DNA from: an uncultured Candidatus Saccharibacteria bacterium
GTDB lineage: Bacteria > Patescibacteriota > Saccharimonadia > Saccharimonadales > Saccharimonadaceae
NCBI GenBank assembly: GCA_937990205.1
Contig: CALKRO010000095.1
Span: 1 to 8,673 of the forward strand
DNA length: 8,673 nucleotides
Direction: 5' to 3'
This document shows, piece after piece, positions 1 through 7,075 of this stretch; positions within the stretch are counted from its first letter, which is position 1, and each line of letters opens with the position of its first letter. Below the pieces are notes generated by a model, which was given only the letters and a program-made list of their open reading frames with translations, searched no databases and was not told the origin of the DNA. The translations under genes were made by a program, and so were the position numbers.

Positions 1-3000
1 GCCTGCAACAAAGTTGGTATCGCCGGATTCTTCAATCATGACGCGACTAAACATCTGGCGGACGATTACCTCAAGGTGTTTGGCGGAAACTTCATCACCG
101 TTAGCAGCATAAACGGACATAATTTCGTTCATGATGTAACGAGCAGTTGCTTCGGCGCCTTTGAACTTCAATTGATCTTGGAGGTTCAAAGAACCGGTAG
201 TGAGACGATCACCAGCTTCGACGGTATCGGTTGGTTTGACCAACATTTCAGCATCGTTAGGAATCTCGACGCGGACTGGAGCGCTACCACCTTCGGTAAG
301 GATGATGGCACCGTCCACGATTTGCGCGTTACCATCAAATGGAGCGATGATTGGTTCAAGACCCTTAGATTTAGCAGCTAAGACATCACCAGTTTTAACA
401 TTGGCACCGTCTTTGACCTTAATCTTGCGGCCTTCAGAGATTTCAATCTTTTCTGAGCGACCTGCGGTTGGGGTGATTTGAACCACAAAGTGATTACCAT
501 CTTCCCAGACATCGACTAGACCAGAGACTGGAGCAATCCAAGCTTGACCCTTTGGTGAACGGGCTTCGAGAAGCTCTTCCACACGAGGGAGACCACGAGC
601 GATAGCACCAGAACCTGCAACACCGGAGCTGTGCTTAGTATCGAGGGTAAGCTGAGTACCAAGTTCACCGAGAGATTGAGCAGCAATCACACCGATTGGT
701 TGGTTTGGTTCAATAAGTTTACGGGTGGCTAGGTCGACACCGTAAGCCTTACGAGGTACACCGTTAATACTCTTGGTGGTAAGAACAGATTGAATTTTAA
801 TTGAATCGATATTTTCATCTTCAGCGATTTGTTCGGCAATTTCACGAGTGATGAGTTCATCGGCTTCCACATAACCTGGGACGGTTTGTGCAGCAAATCG
901 ACCGGCAATACGCTGAGCAAATTCAATACCAGTGTGTTCAGTTTCAGATTTGAAGATTTCGAAACCTGGGTCATCGTTTGGCTTATCGACGGTAAAGACA
1001 TCCTGAGCCACATCGACAAGACGACGAGTGAGGTAACCAGAGTCAGCAGTACGGAGAGCGGTCGAGACCATACCTTGACGAGCACCACGGGTAGCGATGA
1101 AGGATTCAAGAGTGTTAAGACCCTTCTTGTAGCTAGACTTGACTGGAAGCTCAATTTCACGGTTGAAGATATCCACCATGATACCGATTTCAGCGGAAGC
1201 AATCTTAATACCAGAGACAGAACCACGAGCACCAGAGTTGGTCATCACAGCAATGTCGGTATCCATAGTTGCAAGCTTAGTCTTAAGGAAGTTAGAAATC
1301 TCAGTATCGATTTCACGCCAGTTGGCAACGGTCAAGGAGTAACGTTCGTCATCGGTGAGGAGACCTTGGTTGTACTGATCCTGAATAAGAGCAGTCTTGG
1401 CGTCACCCTTAGCGATGAAGTCTTGAATTTCTGGGTAAGTTGGGTAGTCATCCTTACAGGTCGAGATAGAAGCGATAGTTTCGTACTCGAAGGAAAGAGC
1501 CTTGAGTTCGTCAGCAATACGAACCGTCTCATCGGCGCCGTAAAGATTAAAGATGTCAGCCATTACCTTCTTCAAGTGCTTAGAAGTTTGAATGCCGTTA
1601 TCAAATGGGTAATCTTCTGGCAAGATTTCGTTGAAGAAGACGCGACCGAGAGTGGTATTTCGAATAGCTTTCTTAGCAAATACGCGAATCGGAGTCTGAA
1701 GGGCAATATCACCAGCTTCGTAAGCCATTTCAGCTTCGTAAACTGAGCTATACGCACGTGGGGTTTCTGATTCGGTGCCTGGTTTATCGTAAGTAAGGTA
1801 ATAAGCGCCAAGTACGATATCCTGATAAATCGAAAGCACTGGAGATCCATCAGCTGGCTTTAAGAGGTTGCTGGCAGCAGACATCAAAGTCTTAGCTTCC
1901 TGTTGTGCTTCATCAGAAAGTGGAAGGTGAACGGCCATTTGGTCACCATCGTAGTCAGCGTTAAAGCCGGAAGCTACGAGTGGATGAAGCTTAAGGGCCA
2001 TACCATCCACGAGCTTTGGTTGGAAAGCCTGGATAGATAGACGGTGAAGTGACGGAGCACGGTTCAAGAGAACGTAACGACCTTGAATCACTTCATCAAG
2101 AGCATCCCAAACCACGGATTCTTTGGCATCAATCATACGAGAAGCAGCGCGAGAGTTGGAAGCATATTCGTGAGAAAGTAACCAAGATACTACGAAAGGC
2201 TTGAAGAGTTCAAGAGCCATGAGTTTTGGCAAACCACACTCATTAAGCTTAAGTTCAGGACCGATGACGATTACAGAACGACCTGAGTAGTCAACACGCT
2301 TACCGAGAAGGTTCTGACGGAAGCGACCCTGCTTACCTTTGAGAAGGTCAGAGAGGGATTTAAGCTTGCGGCGACCATTTTGGGAGCTGGCTTGACGACC
2401 ATGATTGGCATTATTATCGATCAAAGCATCAACGGCTTCTTGGAGCATACGCATTTCGTTGTGAATAATCACCTCTGGTGCATTGAGGTCGAGTAATTTC
2501 TTCAAACGGTTATTACGGTTAATCACACGACGGTAAAGATCGTTAAGGTCGGAAGTCGCGAAACGACCACCAGGAAGTGAAATCATTGGACGGAGATCTG
2601 GTGGGATAACTGGAATGACAGTCAAAACGAGATCCACTGGTTTAATGTTGGAATTCTTCATGCCTTCAAGCAATTTGATACGCTTGATAAGTTTGCGTTC
2701 CTTTTGACCCTTAGCGTCTTCAGCTTGCGCAGAGAGATCTTCGATCATGGCATCAAGGTCAATTTCTTCGAGCAATTCACGAATGGCTTGAGCACCCATC
2801 TTAACGGTGACAAGTTCTTCGTATTCTTCTGGAAGGTTGCGGTAATCAATTTCGGAAATGACGGCGCCCTTCTTCAAGCCTTCAAGAATATTCTTGCGGG
2901 AATAGAAATCAGCATCTAAAGCTTCAAGTTCTTTAGCTTCTTCATTAGCTAAAACTTCAGCGTTAGCACCTTCAGCCTTAGCAGCTTCAGAATAACGAAT

Positions 3001-3507
3001 CTTAATCGCTTGAATTGCAGCATCATGCTGAGCGATCAAGTCGCTTTTAACTTGCTCAATCTTCGCGTCATCAGCATTAATGATGAGATAAGAAGCGAAG
3101 TAGACAACTTTTTCAATTGACTTGACGGTGAGGTCAAGCAAAAGACTCAAAGCAGATGGGGTACCACGCATGAACCAGATATGAGCAACTGGTGCAGCGA
3201 GTTTGATGTGACCCATACGTTCGCGACGAGCGATAGATTTGGTAACTAAGTTACCTTCTTTATCGACGGCAGCTTCACGAGAGCGGACACCTTTAAGTTT
3301 ACTATCATGTGGGTTAATATCTTTGACTGGACCAAAGATACGCTCACAGAATAAGCCATCACGCTCAGGTTTCTGAGTACGATAATTGATGGTTTCTGGC
3401 TTCAATACTTCACCATAACTCCAGCTCAAGATGTCTTCGGCGCTTGCTACGCAAAGACGAATTGAATCGAAGTCGCTGGCTGAGATATAATTATCCATCC
3501 AAGCCAT
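1..3507 (-). CDS. rpoC: DNA-directed RNA polymerase subunit beta' (3'-truncated by window edge)
   Basis: Largest subunit of bacterial RNA polymerase; it pairs with beta to form the active centre. 1169 codons are visible and the frame is open to base 1. In order: N-terminal clamp with the KPETINYRT and ERDGLFCERIFGP motifs (residues about 37-60); a former zinc-finger segment 64-93; RRERMGHIKL; a helical stretch about 145-205; the sigma-binding coiled-coil region with GGRFATSDLNDLYRRVINRN; GKQGRFRQNLLGKRVDYSGR (390-409); the catalytic loop NADYDGD (516-522) with D518, D520 and D522; F-loop 757-780; bridge helix about 793-829; trigger loop 944-976; and the conserved C-terminal HLEVIVRQM near the edge. 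The last stretch is missing. There is no large SI3 insert in the trigger loop. ATG at 3507 lies 9 nt from AGGAG; a second ATG at 3498 fits the ribosome site less well. The chain holds only four cysteines (19, 54, 424, 684), so both zinc sites are absent. It follows rpoB by 3 nt and must be co-transcribed with it. Confidence 0.97.
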   Translation of the reverse strand, partial: MAWMDNYISASDFDSIRLCVASAEDILSWSYGEVLKPETINYRTQKPERDGLFCERIFGPVKDINPHDSKLKGVRSREAAVDKEGNLVTKSIARRERMGHIKLAAPVAHIWFMRGTPSALSLLLDLTVKSIEKVVYFASYLIINADDAKIEQVKSDLIAQHDAAIQAIKIRYSEAAKAEGANAEVLANEEAKELEALDADFYSRKNILEGLKKGAVISEIDYRNLPEEYEELVTVKMGAQAIRELLEEIDLDAMIEDLSAQAEDAKGQKERKLIKRIKLLEGMKNSNIKPVDLVLTVIPVIPPDLRPMISLPGGRFATSDLNDLYRRVINRNNRLKKLLDLNAPEVIIHNEMRMLQEAVDALIDNNANHGRQASSQNGRRKLKSLSDLLKGKQGRFRQNLLGKRVDYSGRSVIVIGPELKLNECGLPKLMALELFKPFVVSWLLSHEYASNSRAASRMIDAKESVVWDALDEVIQGRYVLLNRAPSLHRLSIQAFQPKLVDGMALKLHPLVASGFNADYDGDQMAVHLPLSDEAQQEAKTLMSAASNLLKPADGSPVLSIYQDIVLGAYYLTYDKPGTESETPRAYSSVYEAEMAYEAGDIALQTPIRVFAKKAIRNTTLGRVFFNEILPEDYPFDNGIQTSKHLKKVMADIFNLYGADETVRIADELKALSFEYETIASISTCKDDYPTYPEIQDFIAKGDAKTALIQDQYNQGLLTDDERYSLTVANWREIDTEISNFLKTKLATMDTDIAVMTNSGARGSVSGIKIASAEIGIMVDIFNREIELPVKSSYKKGLNTLESFIATRGARQGMVSTALRTADSGYLTRRLVDVAQDVFTVDKPNDDPGFEIFKSETEHTGIEFAQRIAGRFAAQTVPGYVEADELITREIAEQIAEDENIDSIKIQSVLTTKSINGVPRKAYGVDLATRKLIEPNQPIGVIAAQSLGELGTQLTLDTKHSSGVAGSGAIARGLPRVEELLEARSPKGQAWIAPVSGLVDVWEDGNHFVVQITPTAGRSEKIEISEGRKIKVKDGANVKTGDVLAAKSKGLEPIIAPFDGNAQIVDGAIILTEGGSAPVRVEIPNDAEMLVKPTDTVEAGDRLTTGSLNLQDQLKFKGAEATARYIMNEIMSVYAANGDEVSAKHLEVIVRQMFSRVMIEESGDTNFVAG

Positions 3508-3510
3508 ATT

Positions 3511-6500
3511 TTAGAGCTCCTCTCCGAGATCGACGTTGTCGTCATCTCCTTCTGTTATTGATATTCCATCTTCAGTTAATGCTTCTTCAGTTTCTTCTTC
3601 AGTAAGATCGATGGTGTCATTACTGTCATCTTCAATGTGAACATTGTGTCTAGCGTAAATTTGACGGTCATCTTGTGCGCGCTCAATTTCACGAGAGGTA
3701 TCTTCGATTACAGAGTCAGCATCACGCGCTTCCCCATTATCGAGAAGATCAACCTTAAGACCGAGACCTTGAAGTTCCTTGACTAAGACGTTGAAGCCTT
3801 CTGGAAGCTTAGGGCCTTGGATTGGTTCATTCTTAATAATGGATTCGTAAGCCTTGGCACGACCATAAACGTCATCGGACTTGATTGTGAGCATTTCTTG
3901 AAGGATGCTGGCAGCACCGTAAGCTTCAAGGGCCCAAACTTCCATTTCTCCGAAACGCTGACCACCGTTTTGAGCCTTACCACCGAGAGGTTGTTGGGTA
4001 ACCATGGTGTAAGGACCAGTCGAACGAGCGTGAATCTTGTCTTCGACCATGTGGTGAAGCTTAATCATGTGCATCACACCAACTGCGGTTTTCTCGTGGA
4101 ATGGTTCACCAGTGAGACCATCGTAAAGTTGGGTACGACCATTACTATCGATACCAGCTTTTTCGAGTTCCTTGGAGATTACTTCATCAGGAATACCGTT
4201 GAAGGATGGAGTTGCAACCTTATAGCCAAGGACGCGAGCAGCCATACCGATGTGGATTTCATAAAGCTGACCGAGGTTCATACGAGAAGGCACACCCATT
4301 GGGGAAAGTAGGACATCGATTGGGGTACCATCAGCCATAAATGGCATATCTTCGACGTTAAGTACGCGGGAAACCACACCCTTGTTACCGTAACGACCAG
4401 CCATCTTATCACCGACCTGGATCTTGCGCATTTCAGCGACGTAGATCTTGATCTGCATGAGCACACCAGCCTTAAGTTCATGACCTTGTTCACGAGTGTA
4501 AATGCGGACGCCGATAACTTTACCGGAAGTACCACCACTCATACGAACTGAGGTATCACGGACATCTTTGGCTTTTTCACCGAAGATGGCGCGAAGGAGA
4601 CGTTCTTCTGAACTGAGCTCTTGTTCACCCTTAGGGGTGATTTTACCGACGAGAATGTCGCCGTTTTTCACTTCAGAACCAACGGTCACGATACCGTCTT
4701 CACCGAGGTGGCGAAGAGCGTGCTCAGAAACGTTAGGAATATCACGAGTAACCTGTTCTGGACCGAGTTTGGTTTCACGAACTTCTACATCGAAATCTTT
4801 AATGTTAATAGAGGTCAAAGTATCATCTTCGACAAGCTTGCGAGAAATCACGATGGCGTCATCCATGTTGTAACCACGCCATGGCATGAAGGCGACGAGA
4901 AGGTTGCGACCGAGAGCGAGTTCATTATTTTCAAGAGAAGCGCCTTCGATAAGAGTGTCGCCAGCTTTAACTTTTTGACCACGCACCGCCACACAGCGTT
5001 GGTTGTAACATTGATCAGAGTTGGTTTGTTCGAAATGCTCAACAAAGTATTCCTTAGAAGTTTTGTCAGCATATTTGACGATTACGGATTGACCGTCGGC
5101 CTTTTCGACTACACCATCACCTTCGGCGACAATAAGTTGAGAAGTGGCACGGGCGATATCATTTTCAATACCGGTACCAACGGTTGGGGCTTGATTGCGA
5201 AGAAGAGGCACAGCCTGTTTCTGCATGGCACAACCCATGAGTGCACGGTCGACACGGTTCTTTTCCACGAATGGAATCAGAGCGGCGGAAATACCGAGAA
5301 TTTCCTTATGAGCGGCATCGACGTGGGTAACCTTTGCGGATTCAACCTGAACTGGCTGACCATTGACACGAGCGGAGACCCATTCGTCTTCAAATTCGCC
5401 TTTGGCGTTCAATTTTACAGAAGTATCAGCAATCACCATGTCGCGTTCGACGCTGGCATCGACGTAAATCACTTCGTCGGTGACTTTACCATTTTTCACT
5501 ACGACATATGGAGCTTCAATAAAACCATATTCATTAATACGAGCGTAGGTAGCAAGGTTCAAGACGAGGCCCACGTTGCCACCTTCAGGGGTTTCAACGG
5601 TACAGATGCGACCGTAGTGAGTCGGGTGGGTATCACGCACATCGAAACCGGCGCGTTCACGAGTGAGACCACCAGGACCCATAGATGACAGACGGCGCTT
5701 GTGAGCAAGCTCGCCAAATGGGTTGTAAGAATCCATTAGCTGAGAAAGCTGAGAAGTACTAAAGAATTCACGAACTGCAGCTACCACTGGACGTGGGTTA
5801 AGAAGCTGAGATGGCGTGACTTTTTCTTTAGCATCAACCATCGACATGCGGTCTAGGATATTACGTTGCAAACGAAGCATACCAAGGCGGAATTGACGTT
5901 GGACAAGCTCACCAACCATGCGTACACGGCGGTTAGAGAGTGAATCGATATCGTCAGCTGGTTCTTGAGTATTATTCAAACGAATAATTTCGGCAATAAT
6001 CGCTACAAGATCATCCATTTGCAAAGTACGATGAGTACTGTCGTTAGGGGTGTCAAAGCCAAGGCGTTGGTTAATCTTGAAACGACCGACACGAGAGTAG
6101 TCATAACGCTTGTAGTCGAAGAAAGTACGTTCAACCATGGAACGAGCGTTCTCGACGGTAGCCAAGTCACCTGGGCGGAGACGGCGGTAGACTTCGAGAA
6201 GGGCAGCAGCTTGAGAGCTGGTAGTGTCCTTGTCGATGGTGGAATCGATGTAATTAATCGCACCAGTGTCAACATTTTCGAATTTCGCCTTAATATCAGC
6301 ATCCTTCACAACGCCAAGAGCGCGGAGAAGGGTAGTGACTGGGATTTTACGACGGCGATCGATCTTCACATAGATACAACCATTTGGCGCGGTCTCGAAT
6401 TCGAGCCATGCACCACGACCTGGAATCACCTTAGCACCGTAATAGCGCTTCATACCAATGGTTTCGGCAGTGAAAAAGACACCAGCTGAACGAATCAACT

Positions 6501-6903
6501 GAGAGACAATCACACGCTCAGTACCATTAATGATGAAGGTGGCACGGTCAGTCATCCATGGGTAATTACCGAAGTAAATTTCCTGTTCGACGACTTCGCC
6601 GGTGACTTTGTTTTGAAGTTCAGCTTTGACGTGCAAAGGAGCTTCGTAGGTTTCAAGATTATATTTGGCTTCCTGAATGGTATGTTTTGGAGCCTTGAAC
6701 TCATAATCTTTAAACTTTAGTGACAATTTTTGACCAGTATAGTCATCAATTGGATTGAGTTCGGTGAAAACTTCGCGTAGACCCGAACGTACAAATTCTT
6801 CCCAAGAATCTTTCTGATGTGCAGTAAGATCAGGGATAGGCAATTTGTCTCCTTCAGTGAAAAAGACACGATTGCCATCTGGAATGGTACTATTTTTACT
6901 CAC
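3511..6903 (-). CDS. rpoB: DNA-directed RNA polymerase subunit beta
   Basis: Second-largest RNA polymerase subunit, 1130 residues, shorter than E. coli beta (1342) and lacking its large lineage inserts. Visible motifs: FIINGTERVIVSQL (N-terminal lobe); the rifampicin pocket at 382-408 with SQLSQLMD and HKRR; GPGGLTRERAGF; THYGR; RALMG with the Arg equivalent to E. coli R678; GYNMDDAI (D681, D682); GEKAKDVRD; GDKMAGRYGNKG with K833 and K841 equal to the catalytic K1065 and K1073; GVPSRMNLGQ (R1106 equivalent); and the C-terminal clamp LKSDDVYGR-like block. The chain ends in an acidic tail of about 40 residues. The start is GTG at 6903: GAGG lies 5 nt upstream, and an in-frame TAA sits just four codons before it, so no upstream start is possible. 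It is the first gene of rpoBC; no rplJ or rplL precedes it. Odd residues: N684A, E813D and H1070Y in E. coli numbering. Confidence 0.98.
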   Translation of the reverse strand: MSKNSTIPDGNRVFFTEGDKLPIPDLTAHQKDSWEEFVRSGLREVFTELNPIDDYTGQKLSLKFKDYEFKAPKHTIQEAKYNLETYEAPLHVKAELQNKVTGEVVEQEIYFGNYPWMTDRATFIINGTERVIVSQLIRSAGVFFTAETIGMKRYYGAKVIPGRGAWLEFETAPNGCIYVKIDRRRKIPVTTLLRALGVVKDADIKAKFENVDTGAINYIDSTIDKDTTSSQAAALLEVYRRLRPGDLATVENARSMVERTFFDYKRYDYSRVGRFKINQRLGFDTPNDSTHRTLQMDDLVAIIAEIIRLNNTQEPADDIDSLSNRRVRMVGELVQRQFRLGMLRLQRNILDRMSMVDAKEKVTPSQLLNPRPVVAAVREFFSTSQLSQLMDSYNPFGELAHKRRLSSMGPGGLTRERAGFDVRDTHPTHYGRICTVETPEGGNVGLVLNLATYARINEYGFIEAPYVVVKNGKVTDEVIYVDASVERDMVIADTSVKLNAKGEFEDEWVSARVNGQPVQVESAKVTHVDAAHKEILGISAALIPFVEKNRVDRALMGCAMQKQAVPLLRNQAPTVGTGIENDIARATSQLIVAEGDGVVEKADGQSVIVKYADKTSKEYFVEHFEQTNSDQCYNQRCVAVRGQKVKAGDTLIEGASLENNELALGRNLLVAFMPWRGYNMDDAIVISRKLVEDDTLTSINIKDFDVEVRETKLGPEQVTRDIPNVSEHALRHLGEDGIVTVGSEVKNGDILVGKITPKGEQELSSEERLLRAIFGEKAKDVRDTSVRMSGGTSGKVIGVRIYTREQGHELKAGVLMQIKIYVAEMRKIQVGDKMAGRYGNKGVVSRVLNVEDMPFMADGTPIDVLLSPMGVPSRMNLGQLYEIHIGMAARVLGYKVATPSFNGIPDEVISKELEKAGIDSNGRTQLYDGLTGEPFHEKTAVGVMHMIKLHHMVEDKIHARSTGPYTMVTQQPLGGKAQNGGQRFGEMEVWALEAYGAASILQEMLTIKSDDVYGRAKAYESIIKNEPIQGPKLPEGFNVLVKELQGLGLKVDLLDNGEARDADSVIEDTSREIERAQDDRQIYARHNVHIEDDSNDTIDLTEEETEEALTEDGISITEGDDDNVDLGEEL
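3517..3521 (-). promoter_or_regulatory. rpoC ribosome binding site inside the rpoB 3' end
   Basis: AGGAG lies within the last codons of rpoB (coding its Glu-Glu-Leu end), 9 nt before the rpoC ATG at 3507. It decides the rpoC start in favour of 3507 over the ATG at 3498 and makes translational coupling between rpoB and rpoC likely. Confidence 0.8.
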
Positions 6904-7015
6904 TTTTCCCTCTTATTTAGTGTTGATAATCTTTAGCGCCGAAGATTACTGCCACTTATGTCTTTCCACCTCGCTAAAATAAAAAGACATGTTGATAGTA
7001 GGCACACTACTTCTT
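6904..7015 (-). promoter_or_regulatory. structured rpoB 5' leader with three hairpins and complementary loops
   Basis: From the predicted start near 7015 to the GTG of rpoB there is an untranslated leader of about 111 nt. It holds three hairpins. H1 (6997-7011) is AGTAG/CTACT with a 5-nt loop. H2 (6958-6990) is an 8-bp perfect stem ATGTCTTT/AAAGACAT with a 17-nt loop. H3 (6927-6948) is a 7-bp perfect stem TAATCTT/AAGATTA with an 8-nt loop. The H2 loop contains TTTAGCG (6972-6978) and H3 contains its exact complement CGCTAAA (6932-6938), of which the five core bases are unpaired in both loops, so a loop-loop kissing contact or a switch is possible. TATCAACA occurs twice (6990-6997 and 6921-6928). 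The rpoB ribosome site GAGG (6909-6912) follows about 9 nt after the second copy. I recognise no known riboswitch or L10-type leader here; regulatory function is inferred. Confidence 0.55.
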
Positions 7016-7021
7016 GTAGCC

Positions 7022-7050
7022 ATTTTAACGCATTTTAGAGATTTTTTCAA
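7022..7050 (-). promoter_or_regulatory. sigma70-type promoter of rpoBC
   Basis: The -35 element TTGAAA (7045-7050) and the -10 element TAAAAT (7022-7027) are separated by exactly 17 bp. The predicted start is near 7014-7015, giving a leader of about 111 nt before rpoB. It is the promoter closest to the rpoBC unit and lies downstream of the terminator at 7075-7105, so rpoBC can be transcribed independently of the upstream genes. Confidence 0.8.
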
Positions 7051-7060
7051 GGGGCATTTC

Positions 7061-7075
7061 TGATTTTTGGAATCA
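7061..7075. repeat. small inverted repeat between terminator and rpoB promoter
   Basis: TGATT and AATCA form a 5-bp perfect inverted repeat around a 5-nt centre, directly between the terminator T-run and the rpoB -35 element. It could be a protein-binding site or part of the terminator's trailing structure; it is short and AT-rich, so chance is quite possible. Confidence 0.25.

Noticed and set aside
601..720. Possible frameshift explaining the odd trigger-helix residues
   Set aside because: Canonical motifs stand in the same frame directly before (PIGVIAAQS) and after (GLPRVEELLEAR), T, Q and H of the helix are retained, and spacing is exact, so these are substitutions.
829..1746. Long plus-strand open frame of 305 codons opposite rpoC
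   Set aside because: It is fully antisense to clearly conserved beta' sequence, has no ribosome site or recognisable domain, and its composition mirrors codon bias of rpoC.
3498..3507. Alternative rpoC start at the ATG at 3498
   Set aside because: AGGAG is 9 nt from the ATG at 3507 but 18 nt from 3498, so the first is preferred; the difference is only three residues.
4621..5688. Long plus-strand open frame of 355 codons opposite rpoB
   Set aside because: Antisense shadow of conserved beta motifs; no upstream promoter or ribosome site and no protein family resemblance.
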